64,000 nt of DNA from Bin80 sp964291275 (GCA_964291275.2 OZ219800.1:372001-436000); one strand, 5' to 3'. Shown: positions 1 through 9,476, numbered from the stretch's first letter. Notes: generated from the sequence alone by a model not told the origin. Numbers and translations are program-made.

Positions 1-177
1 ATGCCATCCTGGGGACATGAACACGCCCATGCGCGAATCGGAATTACTTATATGGATCGGGGGGAACTGGAAAAGGCCCGATCATCGTTCGAACGTGCAC
101 TCGAAATAAACCCGGATTTCGGATGGGTCCTCAACGAGCTAATTCCGTCACTGGAGGAACTGGAGTCCAAGCTTTGA
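1..177 (+). CDS. TPR-repeat protein, C-terminal fragment (5' end outside window)
   Basis: An open frame runs from base 1 to a TGA at 175-177 and gives 58 residues. It contains one recognisable tetratricopeptide repeat: a small-Gly-Ala helix pair with the spacing Y-x3-G-x3-K-A, then F-x2-A-L-x2-N-P. TPRs mediate protein-protein contacts and often sit at the C-terminus of secreted or enzymatic proteins. The first codon is ATG but lies exactly at the window edge, so the gene probably begins upstream. The parent protein cannot be named from this fragment. Confidence 0.6.
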   Translation: MPSWGHEHAHARIGITYMDRGELEKARSSFERALEINPDFGWVLNELIPSLEELESKL

Positions 178-190
178 GAATACTGGATCA

Positions 191-213
191 GCTTGTTGCT
201 GCGTACAACAAGC
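191..213. other. Stem-loop after the TPR gene
   Basis: A perfect 8-bp inverted repeat (191-198 with 206-213) encloses a 7-base loop, 14 bases after the stop of the TPR fragment. It has no T-tract, so it is not a textbook intrinsic terminator. Its position fits transcript-end protection. Confidence 0.35.
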
Positions 214-329
214 CTGTCGGATCACCTGGAGCTGATCTGACACAGATTTGTCATTCGTAGTGGACTTTTCGAGATACACTATTGCATGACATAAGAGGGT
301 TGGAAGGTCGTGGGCGGAGCATCGCTGTG

Positions 330-354
330 ATCCGGCATCAGACTGATGCCGGAT
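330..354. terminator. Strong palindrome between convergent genes, possible bidirectional terminator
   Basis: A perfect 11-bp stem (330-340 with 344-354) closes on a 3-base loop in the gap between the TPR gene and uxaC, which converge here. The location is right for a shared terminator, but neither side carries a run of T. The rest of the 178-457 gap holds no gene I can support. Confidence 0.4.
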
Positions 355-457
355 ATACCACAAGCACGCTTGGTTATTCTTGTAACAGATCCGTCCGTGA
401 CAACCATCCCTCTAATTCTACGGGCTGCACATTCAAAGACGAACCAGCATTTCTGCC

Positions 458-1858
458 TTACTTCACCCGAAAGCGGAAATATTCTTGAGCATTGTTGTAG
501 GAGATGTTCTGCACAACCTGACCAAGCCAGTCTAGATCATCGGGGAGTTCACCTCTGTCAACCTGTGTTCCAATCATATTGCACAGGATACGCCGGAAGT
601 ACTCATGCCGCGGAAAAGACAGAAAGCTCCTGGAGTCGGTCAGCATACCCACGAAGTGACTCAAGAGCCCCATATTTGCAAATGCAGTCAACTGGCGCTC
701 CATGCCGTCGATCTGGTCCATGAACCACCACGCGGTTCCAAATTGAACTTTCGCCGGAACGGGATGCTCACAGAAATTGCCGCACATGGACGCAAGTACC
801 TCATTATGTGCTGGATTGACTGAATAGAGTATTGTTCGAGCCAGTTGGCCGCTAGCATTGAGGCGATTCAGAAAACTGGCAACCCCCGTCGCAATTGCAA
901 AATCACCGATCGAGTCATAGCCACTATCTGCTTTTGGTGCGCGAGAATTGTTATTGCGTAAGGCAGACAAATGGAATTGTTGCGTCCATTCTGCAGCATG
1001 ATCCATCTTTGCCAACTCATACAGCTGCCAGCTCTTGAATAACCTGACGTCGCTGCGGGATGGTACGATGCCACGCAACGTACCACCGAAAATGCGCAGA
1101 ATATCAGTGTGTTTATAATCCTCAGCGTACAATAGCTCTTCGCCGTGATCACTGACAATGCATCCACGGTCAGCAAAAAAATCATGACGGATCTGCAACG
1201 CTTCAAGTAGATTATCTGGAGAAGCAATGTCCAAGTTTGCCGCTTCCCCCAGAGCAGAAATATAGGTGCGCCAGGCTACGGGATCCATAATCTGAGAGGC
1301 CTTATCTGCTCGAAACCCAGGAACAACTATCAACGCCCCACCCTCTTCCGCTATCGCAGCATGTGCGGAAAGATCCTCAATTGGATCATTAGTTGTACAC
1401 ACAACCCGCACCTTCATGCGGCCAAGCAGTGCACGGCAGCTATATTCCGGCGTTCTCAACAATTCTGTGCACTGGTCAAATATTCTCTTGGAGGAACCGC
1501 TGTCCAAGAGGTCCTCAATCCCAAAGTAACGTCGTAATTCCAGGTGCGTCCAGTGGTAGAGTGGGTTCATAATTGTTTGCGGAACCGTACGCGCCCAGGC
1601 ATCGAATTTATCTCGGTCTGTGGCGGAGCCCGTACAGTAGTGCTCCTCAATGCCATTCATGCGCATTGCCCGCCATTTATAATGATCCCCCTCCAGCCAC
1701 GCCTGCGTTAAATTGTGAAATCTTCGGTCAACTGCGATATCCTCCGCTGACAAATGACAGTGGTAGTCAATTATAGGCATTGTAGCTGCGTACTCGTGAT
1801 ACAGTACTTCTGCAGCTGGACTCTTAAGCAGAAAATTCCGGTCAAGAAATCGTCGCAT
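458..1858 (-). CDS. uxaC: Glucuronate/galacturonate isomerase (uronate isomerase)
   Basis: The 466-residue product has the usual length of UxaC. This enzyme converts D-glucuronate to D-fructuronate and D-galacturonate to D-tagaturonate, the first cytoplasmic step of hexuronate breakdown. The N-terminus carries the amidohydrolase-fold metal motif H33-x-H35 just after a conserved D-Y pair, and the sequence is UxaC-like throughout. It is divergent from a KduI/IolB isomerase, a TRAP transporter and uxaB across a 67-bp gap, so the two transcripts are probably co-controlled as one regulon. No regulator gene is visible nearby. The start at 1858 gives a standard N-terminus. Confidence 0.95.
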   Translation of the reverse strand: MRRFLDRNFLLKSPAAEVLYHEYAATMPIIDYHCHLSAEDIAVDRRFHNLTQAWLEGDHYKWRAMRMNGIEEHYCTGSATDRDKFDAWARTVPQTIMNPLYHWTHLELRRYFGIEDLLDSGSSKRIFDQCTELLRTPEYSCRALLGRMKVRVVCTTNDPIEDLSAHAAIAEEGGALIVVPGFRADKASQIMDPVAWRTYISALGEAANLDIASPDNLLEALQIRHDFFADRGCIVSDHGEELLYAEDYKHTDILRIFGGTLRGIVPSRSDVRLFKSWQLYELAKMDHAAEWTQQFHLSALRNNNSRAPKADSGYDSIGDFAIATGVASFLNRLNASGQLARTILYSVNPAHNEVLASMCGNFCEHPVPAKVQFGTAWWFMDQIDGMERQLTAFANMGLLSHFVGMLTDSRSFLSFPRHEYFRRILCNMIGTQVDRGELPDDLDWLGQVVQNISYNNAQEYFRFRVK

Positions 1859-1925
1859 AGATCATTTTGTTTGTTGCTCGGTCAAATCTCGTAATTTCTT
1901 TCTGAAATAACTATACTCTCTCTCC
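1859..1925. promoter_or_regulatory. Divergent promoter gap uxaC / hexuronate operon
   Basis: Sixty-seven bases separate the start codons of uxaC (minus) and the KduI/IolB gene (plus), so both promoters and any operator must lie here or in the first codons. The gap is AT-rich. I could not assign -10/-35 boxes or an operator with confidence. Confidence 0.45.
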
Positions 1926-2867
1926 ATGATCCCCACCCGACACATTGGACCTATAATCACGGCCCCTCCTCTCTCAGCAACTCAACGGAGGCTGAATGGA
2001 CGTGCGGTCGTACCGGGAAGCGATGCGCTCCGCACGGTTGAACTTTTTGATACACGTGGGACAATGAATAGATACCAAGAAGTAATCACAGCCGGTAACT
2101 CTAGTTTTAAGTTCCTACGCATGGCACGTGTGATACTTGATCCCGGCGAACCAAGCTACGAGCCTGTCAAGGTTAAACTACCACAGGATGCCGAGGCTAT
2201 ATTCTATGTTAACCGGGGTAAAGTACAAATTGAATCCTCCGATGCATCATATGCTCTTGGTATGGGAGATCTTGTCTATGCCGGCATTGGTGATCGCATC
2301 TCGATTAGGGCCAAGGATGGAATCTGTGACGTTAGTGAGTACCGCGCAATCCACTGCCACACTCGTTACCCCACCGTTCTCGTACGACACTCCGAGATCG
2401 AAGGAACTCCCTTAGCAGCTAATGTAGGCACAAAACGTCAAATGTCCAAGCGCACGGTCTATAAACTCGTCGATCAGAATATTCAAGCCTGTCGGTTGCT
2501 TTTCGGGGATACCTTCATAGGACAGAGAGGAGGCGTGGGAAGCTACCCGCCTCATTTTCATGGTCCAGATGGACCTAGTGGACTAGGAGCGGAAGCCAAG
2601 GAAGAAATTTATCATTTCCGCTGCGCCTCAGATATTGAAGGAGATACACCTTATGTACTCCAGAACTGTGCACGCCCACCAGAAAAGGTGAACACCTATG
2701 TGCATGTTTTTGATGAGCAAGCAATCAACGTGACCCCCAATTACCACGATACAACAGCGCCACCGTCAGTAGATTTTATGTTCGTCTGGTGCCTTGGGGC
2801 ATTCACTGAGAATGTTCGGGACTGGTCAGCCATTGTAACACGCCCCGGATACGAGAACGAATGGTAG
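1926..2867 (+). CDS. KduI/IolB-family sugar-acid isomerase
   Basis: The 313-residue product belongs to the KduI/IolB cupin family. KduI converts 5-keto-4-deoxyuronate to 2,5-diketo-3-deoxygluconate, and IolB isomerises 5-deoxyglucuronate. The C-terminal half has a metal-site pattern of H-x-H (PPHFHG) followed by K-E-E-I-Y-H, which reads more like IolB than classical KduI. The protein is longer than either at the N-terminus. The gene opens a plus-strand operon with dctPQM and uxaB, so a role on a uronate-derived keto or deoxy sugar is likely. Its last 7 bases overlap the start of dctP (ATGGTAG), which implies translational coupling. Family is confident; exact substrate is not. Confidence 0.8.
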   Translation: MIPTRHIGPIITAPPLSATQRRLNGRAVVPGSDALRTVELFDTRGTMNRYQEVITAGNSSFKFLRMARVILDPGEPSYEPVKVKLPQDAEAIFYVNRGKVQIESSDASYALGMGDLVYAGIGDRISIRAKDGICDVSEYRAIHCHTRYPTVLVRHSEIEGTPLAANVGTKRQMSKRTVYKLVDQNIQACRLLFGDTFIGQRGGVGSYPPHFHGPDGPSGLGAEAKEEIYHFRCASDIEGDTPYVLQNCARPPEKVNTYVHVFDEQAINVTPNYHDTTAPPSVDFMFVWCLGAFTENVRDWSAIVTRPGYENEW

Positions 2868-3853
2868 GTCGACTCACTATACTCGTACTTCTTCTAACCG
2901 CGAGTTGCACGCGCACCGGCGTTGTGGAAACCATCAAACTCGGTCATGGTCTGGACACCAATCATCCAGTCCACCAAGCCATGGTATTCATGCAGGAAAG
3001 AGTGGATAGCCTGTCCGATGGCACACTCCAGATCCAGATTTATCCAAGTCAACAACTAGGCACCGAACGGCAACTGCTCGAACTATTGCAGCTTGGCAGC
3101 CTGGGAATGACAAAAGTAGCCTCGGCGGTACTTGAGGGGTTTGCACCAGAATACAAAGTGCTCAGCTTACCCTATATATTTCGAAGTGAAGCGCACCGTT
3201 ACGATGTTCTGGGCGGACCTGTTGGACGCCGAATTCTGTTGTCCAGCGAACAGTATTGGTTACGCGGCCTTACCTATTATGATGCCGGAAGTCGAAGCTT
3301 CTACACAAAAGAGCGACCGGTTCACTCGCCCGAAGATTTGGAAGGACTCAAGATCCGCACTCTTGAAAGTGCAACCCAGGTTAAAATGGTGAACAGCCTG
3401 GGAGGATCAGCAACTCCTATTGCGTGGGGAGAGCTTTATACCGCACTTCAGCAGGGAGTCGTCGACGGTGCGGAAAATAACCCTCCCTCTTTCTATACCT
3501 CCCGTCACTACGAAGTATGCAGGTTCTATTCGCTTGATGAGCATACTGGTCTCCCTGATGTGCTGCTCATCAGTACCATTGTATGGAATCGGCTTACGCT
3601 AGAGCAACAGGCATGGGTACAGCAGGCTGCTGACGAGTCCGCTGAATACCAGAAGAAACTATGGAAGGCAGCTACCGAAGAAGCCCTGCAAAAAGTGCAG
3701 GAAGCCGGCGTAGAGATCATATATCCTGACAAGGAACCCTTCGCTGCGCGTGTGACACCCCTCTATGACGAATACCGGGAAACCCCCGAGATCTATACGC
3801 TCATTGAGCAAATCCAAGCGACCTCTTCGTGTGATAATCCCGAAGCCTGTTGA
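2861..3853 (+). CDS. dctP: TRAP transporter solute-binding protein, DctP type (lipoprotein)
   Basis: This 330-residue periplasmic receptor captures the ligand for a sodium-driven tripartite transporter. The N-terminus is a lipoprotein signal with the lipobox L-T-A-S-C (Cys16), so the receptor is probably membrane-tethered, which is unusual for DctP but known. The DctP fold is evident from a K-I-R-T motif holding the ligand-binding arginine and from the downstream G-V-V-D-G-A-E-N segment. It overlaps the KduI/IolB gene by 7 bases and is followed by dctQ and dctM. Its place between uronate enzymes suggests hexuronates as substrate; that is inference from context. Confidence 0.93.
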   Translation: MVGRLTILVLLLTASCTRTGVVETIKLGHGLDTNHPVHQAMVFMQERVDSLSDGTLQIQIYPSQQLGTERQLLELLQLGSLGMTKVASAVLEGFAPEYKVLSLPYIFRSEAHRYDVLGGPVGRRILLSSEQYWLRGLTYYDAGSRSFYTKERPVHSPEDLEGLKIRTLESATQVKMVNSLGGSATPIAWGELYTALQQGVVDGAENNPPSFYTSRHYEVCRFYSLDEHTGLPDVLLISTIVWNRLTLEQQAWVQQAADESAEYQKKLWKAATEEALQKVQEAGVEIIYPDKEPFAARVTPLYDEYRETPEIYTLIEQIQATSSCDNPEAC

Positions 3854-3895
3854 CCGCAAATCGATTACCTGGCGAATGAATTATCTCAGTCTTGA

Positions 3896-4384
3896 ATGAC
3901 CCGTACTCGTAAATGGCTTGACCGCTCCCTGGCTGTACTTGTAGCTACACTCATGGCTACATTGGTACTGGATGTGCTGTGGCAGGTCTTTACACGGTTT
4001 ATCCTTCTAGATCCCAGCTCATGGACAGAAGAGTTGGCACGGTACCTGATGATCTGGGTTGGGCTTATTGGAGCTGCATACGCTGCTGGTCGGAGAATGC
4101 ATCTGAGTGTGGATCTCCTGCCAAGCGCTCTTACGGGCAATCGAGCACGTGTTTTGCGCATTTTCATTGAGTCACTGGTCCTCGTATTTGCCTTGGCGGC
4201 TCTTTTTGCCGGAGGAGTACGCTTGGTCTGGGTAATGCTGAAACTTGGTCAGACTTCGGCCAGTCTGCAACTCCCATTGCGATATGTCTATCTGGCTGTT
4301 CCACTCAGTGGACTGCTGATTGCCTGGTACGCAATACTTGATCTAACTGGCGAAATTAGGGACCTGCGCAATGGAAACGGTTGA
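3896..4384 (+). CDS. dctQ: TRAP transporter small membrane subunit, DctQ type
   Basis: The 162-residue protein shows the four membrane helices typical of DctQ. A conserved W-T-E-E-L-A-R-Y segment follows the second helix. DctQ bridges the binding protein and the large transport subunit in the inner membrane. It begins 42 bases after dctP and its end overlaps dctM by 14 bases, the usual arrangement for coupled translation of the two membrane subunits. Confidence 0.92.
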   Translation: MTRTRKWLDRSLAVLVATLMATLVLDVLWQVFTRFILLDPSSWTEELARYLMIWVGLIGAAYAAGRRMHLSVDLLPSALTGNRARVLRIFIESLVLVFALAALFAGGVRLVWVMLKLGQTSASLQLPLRYVYLAVPLSGLLIAWYAILDLTGEIRDLRNGNG

Positions 4385-5666
4385 AATAGTTGTACTTGTA
4401 GTGAGCTTTGCCGGGATGCTCCTCTTGGGCGTTCCGATCGCATACAGCATTGGTCTGGCCACGCTAGCAACAATGTTGGTAACCATGGGGACTTGGCCCG
4501 CCCTAACTACACAAGCGCAGCGAATTGCCACAGGCCTTGACAGCTTTGCGTTACTTGCCATACCGTTTTTCATATTAGCCGGTCAGATCATGAACCGGGG
4601 AGGTATGGCCAGGCGATTAATCGACTTTGCTCGTGCACTGCTCGGTCTTCTTCCAGGCGCCTTGGCACACGTGAATATTTTGGCTTCCATGCTCTTTGGA
4701 GCTATATCCGGGTCAGCTGTGGCTGCTGCATCTGCAGTCGGTGGAATCATGACTCCCCAAATGGAGAAAGATGGGTACGAACGTAATTACTCCGCAGCTG
4801 TCAACATTACCTCGGCAACCACGGGTCTTCTAATCCCTCCAAGCAATATTCTGATTGTCTATTCGCTCGCCAGCGGAGGCGTATCCATTGCCGCACTGTT
4901 CCTGGCTGGTTATCTGCCTGGAATCCTGGTAGGTCTTTCGCTGATGGCCGTAGCTGGTGTTATTGCACTGCGCCGCAAATACGGCGCTGCACAGACAATA
5001 AATGTCAGACAGATTCTCTGGAAATTTCTGGATGCTATTCCCAGCCTGACCTTACTTATCGTTGTGATGGGAGGGATCGTTGCTGGCTTCTTTACCGCAA
5101 CCGAGGCTGCTGCTGTAGCCGTGCTATATGCACTGATCCTCGCACTGATCTATCGGGAGATTTCTTTTCGAGACCTTTCCCGGATCCTGATCGATGCCAG
5201 CGGTACTACAGCAGTTGTTCTGCTCCTGGTTGCTACTTCGGTCGGGATGTCATGGATCATGGCTTACGTTAATATCCCACAACAACTGACAGCATCACTC
5301 TTGGCACTGACGGATAATGGTATCGTCATCCTTTTGCTCATCAATGTGATCCTACTCTGCGTGGGTGTCTTCATGGATATCACGCCCGCCGTCCTCATAT
5401 TTACACCAATATTTCTACCCATTGCAGTTACGCTCGGAATTGATCCGATTCACTTTGGAATCATTATGGTATTGAACCTCTGCATAGGACTCTGTACTCC
5501 CCCTGTGGGTAGTGTGCTGTTCGTAGGGGTCGGCGTGGCCGGGACAGGGATTTCTCGTGTGACACGCCCTCTAATGCCCTTTTTTATTGCAATGATCATA
5601 GCACTCATGGTGGTCACGTACGTCCCGGATCTTAGCCTATGGCTCCCTAACCTCTTCCTAAAATAA
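4371..5666 (+). CDS. dctM: TRAP transporter large permease subunit, DctM type
   Basis: This 431-residue hydrophobic protein has about twelve membrane segments and the DctM hallmarks: a G-x-P-I-A-Y-S-I-G start, a re-entrant A-I-S-G-S-A-V-A region and a late N-L-C-I-G-L-C-T-P-P-V-G motif. DctM forms the sodium-coupled transport channel. With dctP and dctQ it completes one TRAP system. The next gene, uxaB, follows after 233 bases, so it may have its own promoter or be read through. Confidence 0.95.
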   Translation: METVEIVVLVVSFAGMLLLGVPIAYSIGLATLATMLVTMGTWPALTTQAQRIATGLDSFALLAIPFFILAGQIMNRGGMARRLIDFARALLGLLPGALAHVNILASMLFGAISGSAVAAASAVGGIMTPQMEKDGYERNYSAAVNITSATTGLLIPPSNILIVYSLASGGVSIAALFLAGYLPGILVGLSLMAVAGVIALRRKYGAAQTINVRQILWKFLDAIPSLTLLIVVMGGIVAGFFTATEAAAVAVLYALILALIYREISFRDLSRILIDASGTTAVVLLLVATSVGMSWIMAYVNIPQQLTASLLALTDNGIVILLLINVILLCVGVFMDITPAVLIFTPIFLPIAVTLGIDPIHFGIIMVLNLCIGLCTPPVGSVLFVGVGVAGTGISRVTRPLMPFFIAMIIALMVVTYVPDLSLWLPNLFLK

Positions 5667-5899
5667 CAGAACGCAGACGTGACAACTTCGTGCAAAACCT
5701 CTGAATTGACGATTTTATGGGAGGGGCCTAAGGGTCTCCACTTCTGATTGCTACAACTGGGCCTAGGATGGATTGCAGACCATGCCTCGTACAGCCCCTC
5801 CAAGGCATAGGAACGTTTCTCGACGAACATAAAAGGCAAGGGCTGGGGGCACCGAATTAGTTATCTTCGTGCAACAAACGCAAAGAAAACGAGGCTTCT

Positions 5900-7393
5900 A
5901 TGTCGTTTAGGACAAACACACGCGGCTCCCGGGTCAATGGCCAACAGGAGATTTTTCCTCGGACCGAAAGAATATTGCAGTTCGGAACTGGTCGCTTTCT
6001 GCGAGCATTCGCGGATTGCTTCATTGACGAAGCTATAAACGCTGGACACTATGACGGTCTTATCGTTATGGTTGCCTCAACACCCAGCGGTCGCGTAGAG
6101 CTCTTTAAAAAACAGAACGAACGCTACACCCTGTGGACTCGGGGATACGCAGAGAACAAATCTATTGATGAATTTCGTACGGTCACAGCGATCAGCCGCG
6201 TTCTGGCAGCCAGCGATGGCTGGGATAAAGTGCTTACCATCGCACGTAGCGCTGACCTGGAAGTAATCCTTTCTAACACCACCGAAATCGGTCTCTCTCT
6301 GCAGGAAGGCGATACATTGGCATTTCCGAAGTCTTACCCCGGACGACTATGTGCACTGCTGTTTGCGCGTGCAGAATTTTTTGGTTATGCCCCCAAAAAG
6401 GGCCTTGTTATTCTACCCTGCGAACTGATTGATAACAATGGTGATCTGTTGCGTAGCCTGATCATTGAGCAGGCACACCGTTGGGAGCTGGGAACGCGCT
6501 TCCTGGATTGGGTACAGCATTCAAACCTGATCTGTAATTCTCTGGTAGACCGAATCGTACCAGGCTTGCCGGGCAAAGCCGAACTGGATGCAGCCTACGA
6601 ACATCTGGGATATACCGACGAGCTGCTTACTGTTTGTGAGCCTTACCGGATTTGGGCAATTCAGGGCGACAAGACCTTGCGCTCCCGGCTGGGCTTTGCT
6701 GAGGGTGCTGACGGAATTGTAATCGCCCCGGATATTGCCCCCTACCGCACTCGAAAGATCAGGCTCCTCAATGGGGCACACACGCTTTCCGTTCCTGTAG
6801 GGCTCCTTGCAGGATGTCAGACCGTCCTAGACAATATGAATCATCCTGCGGTGAGCAGCTTTATTGAATCACTCTTGCGACACGAAATCGGACCGGTACT
6901 CCCTGTGGATCCCGATACCGTAAATCCGTATATCGACGAAGTACTCCAGCGCTGGAGAAACCCGTATATGTATCATCGACTGATTGATATTACACTGCAG
7001 TCAACAACAAAACTGCGACACCGGGCTGTACCGACATTGCTTGATCACTATGCACGCTATCCCGATGGACCAACACCAGAACGTATAGCACTCGGGTTTG
7101 CCGCATGGCTCCGCTTCATGCGGGGCGCCTCGCAATCAAAAGGCATAGTATATGGCGAGCTGAAGGATCAATTGTACCCTATCCATGATGATCATGCAGA
7201 GCGATTTTTCGATTGGTGGCCGACAGACGATAAAATGATTCCTGACTTTGTTGAGGATGTTCTATCCAGTGACGATCTGTGGGGCATGCGCCTGAGTGAT
7301 CTGCCAGGCTTTGCGAACGCTGTAACAATTTACCTCCGAATGATCCTCAGTCATGGTATTGAGTCCGCTCTCAGTGGCACCGAGGCCCAATAA
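5900..7393 (+). CDS. uxaB: Tagaturonate reductase (altronate oxidoreductase)
   Basis: The 497-residue enzyme belongs to the long-chain mannitol dehydrogenase family. It reduces D-tagaturonate to D-altronate with NADH, directly after UxaC. The N-terminus has the nucleotide-binding pattern Q-F-G-T-G-R-F-L-R-A. The centre holds I-L-P-C-E-L-I-D-N-N-G, and the family's K-I-R-L-L-N-G-A-H-T motif supplies catalytic residues. Fructuronate reductase (UxuB) is a related alternative, but the overall sequence and the partner UxaC favour UxaB. The altronate dehydratase expected next is not in the window. Confidence 0.88.
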   Translation: MSFRTNTRGSRVNGQQEIFPRTERILQFGTGRFLRAFADCFIDEAINAGHYDGLIVMVASTPSGRVELFKKQNERYTLWTRGYAENKSIDEFRTVTAISRVLAASDGWDKVLTIARSADLEVILSNTTEIGLSLQEGDTLAFPKSYPGRLCALLFARAEFFGYAPKKGLVILPCELIDNNGDLLRSLIIEQAHRWELGTRFLDWVQHSNLICNSLVDRIVPGLPGKAELDAAYEHLGYTDELLTVCEPYRIWAIQGDKTLRSRLGFAEGADGIVIAPDIAPYRTRKIRLLNGAHTLSVPVGLLAGCQTVLDNMNHPAVSSFIESLLRHEIGPVLPVDPDTVNPYIDEVLQRWRNPYMYHRLIDITLQSTTKLRHRAVPTLLDHYARYPDGPTPERIALGFAAWLRFMRGASQSKGIVYGELKDQLYPIHDDHAERFFDWWPTDDKMIPDFVEDVLSSDDLWGMRLSDLPGFANAVTIYLRMILSHGIESALSGTEAQ

Positions 7394-7404
7394 TTACGTT
7401 ACAC

Positions 7405-7424
7405 ATGACGCTTCGTAGCGTCAT
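7405..7424. promoter_or_regulatory. Perfect hairpin immediately before cysS
   Basis: Bases 7405-7412 and 7417-7424 form an 8-bp perfect stem around the loop TCGT, in the 32-bp gap between the uxaB stop and the likely cysS start at 7426. A second in-frame ATG lies inside the stem at 7405. The stem abuts the 7426 ATG, so in RNA it would occupy the ribosome-binding region. A role in ending the uxaB message or in limiting cysS translation is possible; neither is proven. Confidence 0.4.
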
Positions 7425-7425
7425 C

Positions 7426-8961
7426 ATGGATAAGGAGTTTCGACTTTTCAATACACTGACCGGCCGGGTTGAACCCTTGGTTCCAATTGAACCCGGTCAT
7501 TTGCGATTCTACAGCTGTGGGCCGACTGTCTACTCCTATGCGCATATCGGAAACTTCCGCTCTTTTCTGACCGCAGATCTCATACTAAGAACTGCACGAG
7601 CAATTGGCTGGAAGACCACTTATGTGACCAATATCACGGACGTTGGGCATCTAACTGATGACGATACCATGGATCCGTCCGGCGAGGACCGCATGGCACG
7701 CGGACTGCAATCCAAAGAAGGCCAACGGTTCGCCAATGTCTGGGATCTCAGTCGTCACTATTCTTCAACCCTGCAATCTGACTGGCATATCTTGAATCTC
7801 TTGGAGCCAGATGTCCGACCACGAGCAACCGAGCATATTCGAGAGCAGATTCAGACAATCGAGCAACTGCTGGCCTGCGGCGCTGCGTATCAGACTTCGT
7901 CCGGCGTTTATTTTTCTGTCGAAAGCTTCCCGAATTACGGTAGCCTGTCAGGCAACAAAGCAGCCGAGGCCCTCGAGCTCGCAGTCCGAGATGTTGTGGT
8001 GGACCCCGAAAAAAAGGATCCACGTGATTTTGCACTGTGGAAAAAAGATGCCGAGCATCTCATGCAGTGGCACAGTCCCTGGGGCTGGGGATTCCCCGGA
8101 TGGCATATTGAATGCTCAGTCATGGCCCAGGCTTACCTTGGACAGCAGATTGACCTGCACGCTGGTGGAGAAGACCTGATCTTCCCTCACCATGAATGCG
8201 AGATTGCCCAAGCAGAAGCCCTGACCGAACGTCCGTTTTCCAGACATTGGGTGCATACGCGCTTCCTTCAAGTGGAGGGACGTAAAATGTCCAAGCGCTT
8301 AGGAAATTTTCATACTGTGAGAGAATTGATCAATGATCGTGGCGTCGCACCTCTGGCCGTACGCCTTGCGCTAATTAGTGGCCAGTACCGCAAACCCTTT
8401 AATTTCACTTTTTCGACTCTTCGGGATAGCGAGCGACATGTACTGCGATTTGGAGAAGCTTTCGAATTAGCCGAAAGCGTCAATAATCGTGGACATAACA
8501 AAGCATCGACGATTGGAAAAACACTGGAAGATAGATATCAATCTATCTTGAATGCCTTACTGGACGATCTTAATTCTCCAGCCGCAATTGCCCAGGCACT
8601 CGATGGAGTACGTACCATCCTCGGCCATAAAGATCAACTAGACAACCGGGCATACACCTTCATGAGTGGGGTTTCGGACTTACTGGGAATCGTCCCCACC
8701 ACGAAAGCGCATAAGGCGGTGGCTCACTCTACTAAGCACATATTGTCCGTAGATCACCCAGTGGCTCAAACTGTATCAGAAGCATCTAGTGTAGATCCTC
8801 TCACAGCCAAGATTGAAGAACTTATCCAAGCACGTTCAGAAGCTCGCAAAACACGCAACTTTACGCTTGCAGACAAGATTCGCGATGAACTACTAGCTAT
8901 GAACATCGAAATCAAGGACAGCCCGAACGGCACTTCCTGGCGTAAAAAAAGCAACATCTAA
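7426..8961 (+). CDS. cysS: Cysteinyl-tRNA synthetase
   Basis: This class I synthetase charges tRNA-Cys. The HIGH-type motif reads H-I-G-N (residues 40-43), preceded by the zinc ligand Cys31 in S-C-G-P-T-V. The zinc-site segment W-H-I-E-C-S-V-M and the KMSKS loop K-M-S-K-R (from residue 287) are also present. The protein has about 511 residues, somewhat longer than most bacterial CysRS, with a variable stretch before the conserved C-terminal I-R-D-E-L region. I chose ATG 7426 because the family normally starts a few residues before the L-F-N-T-L segment. The upstream ATG at 7405 lies within a hairpin. Confidence 0.95.
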   Translation: MDKEFRLFNTLTGRVEPLVPIEPGHLRFYSCGPTVYSYAHIGNFRSFLTADLILRTARAIGWKTTYVTNITDVGHLTDDDTMDPSGEDRMARGLQSKEGQRFANVWDLSRHYSSTLQSDWHILNLLEPDVRPRATEHIREQIQTIEQLLACGAAYQTSSGVYFSVESFPNYGSLSGNKAAEALELAVRDVVVDPEKKDPRDFALWKKDAEHLMQWHSPWGWGFPGWHIECSVMAQAYLGQQIDLHAGGEDLIFPHHECEIAQAEALTERPFSRHWVHTRFLQVEGRKMSKRLGNFHTVRELINDRGVAPLAVRLALISGQYRKPFNFTFSTLRDSERHVLRFGEAFELAESVNNRGHNKASTIGKTLEDRYQSILNALLDDLNSPAAIAQALDGVRTILGHKDQLDNRAYTFMSGVSDLLGIVPTTKAHKAVAHSTKHILSVDHPVAQTVSEASSVDPLTAKIEELIQARSEARKTRNFTLADKIRDELLAMNIEIKDSPNGTSWRKKSNI

Positions 8962-8966
8962 ATACC

Positions 8967-9476
8967 ATGCACTTCCAACACATTGATTACAGCAAAGTAG
9001 GCGGCGGTCTCGGACGAATGATGGATCGGTTTATGACCGAGGGAACTCTGACCGGAGATGCGGACGAAGACGCCTTTATTGCCGCGAGCCCAACGGCCGC
9101 CCTACTCGGTCTTTTGTATGATCAGCGTGTACGCGCCGAGATTGCCTTCACGGGAGCCAAACGATTATATGACCGTCTGGGGCACCTGGACCTGGAGACT
9201 ATAGCTAATATGAATGAGGAGGCGCTGCGCGATGTTTTTGCTCAATCACCTGCTGTGCACCGGTTCTCCAACAAGATGTCTGACACGACACAAAAGGTTG
9301 CCCGTATTATCGTGGACAAATATGGCGGCGAGCCTGAGCGCCTATGGAACGATGGCGCCCCCATCAAAACGGTTGAGAAGCGCTTGAAGGCCTTGCCAGG
9401 CTTCGGTCCAGGCAAAGCTGCCAAGATTAAGTACGTCCTGCACTACTTCGGCTTCCGCGACTTTTCTGGGGAATAG
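8967..9476 (+). CDS. HhH-GPD-type base-excision repair protein
   Basis: The 169-residue protein resembles the small HhH-GPD family seen in actinobacteria and other phyla and often mislabelled HesB-like. A helix-hairpin-helix occupies residues 143-154 (L-P-G-F-G-P-G-K-A-A-K-I). A divergent L-L-Y-D-Q-R stands where larger glycosylases have L-x-D-Q-Q. DNA glycosylase activity is implied by family but has not been shown for these short members. It starts 5 bases after cysS, so it is probably cotranscribed. Confidence 0.75.
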   Translation: MHFQHIDYSKVGGGLGRMMDRFMTEGTLTGDADEDAFIAASPTAALLGLLYDQRVRAEIAFTGAKRLYDRLGHLDLETIANMNEEALRDVFAQSPAVHRFSNKMSDTTQKVARIIVDKYGGEPERLWNDGAPIKTVEKRLKALPGFGPGKAAKIKYVLHYFGFRDFSGE

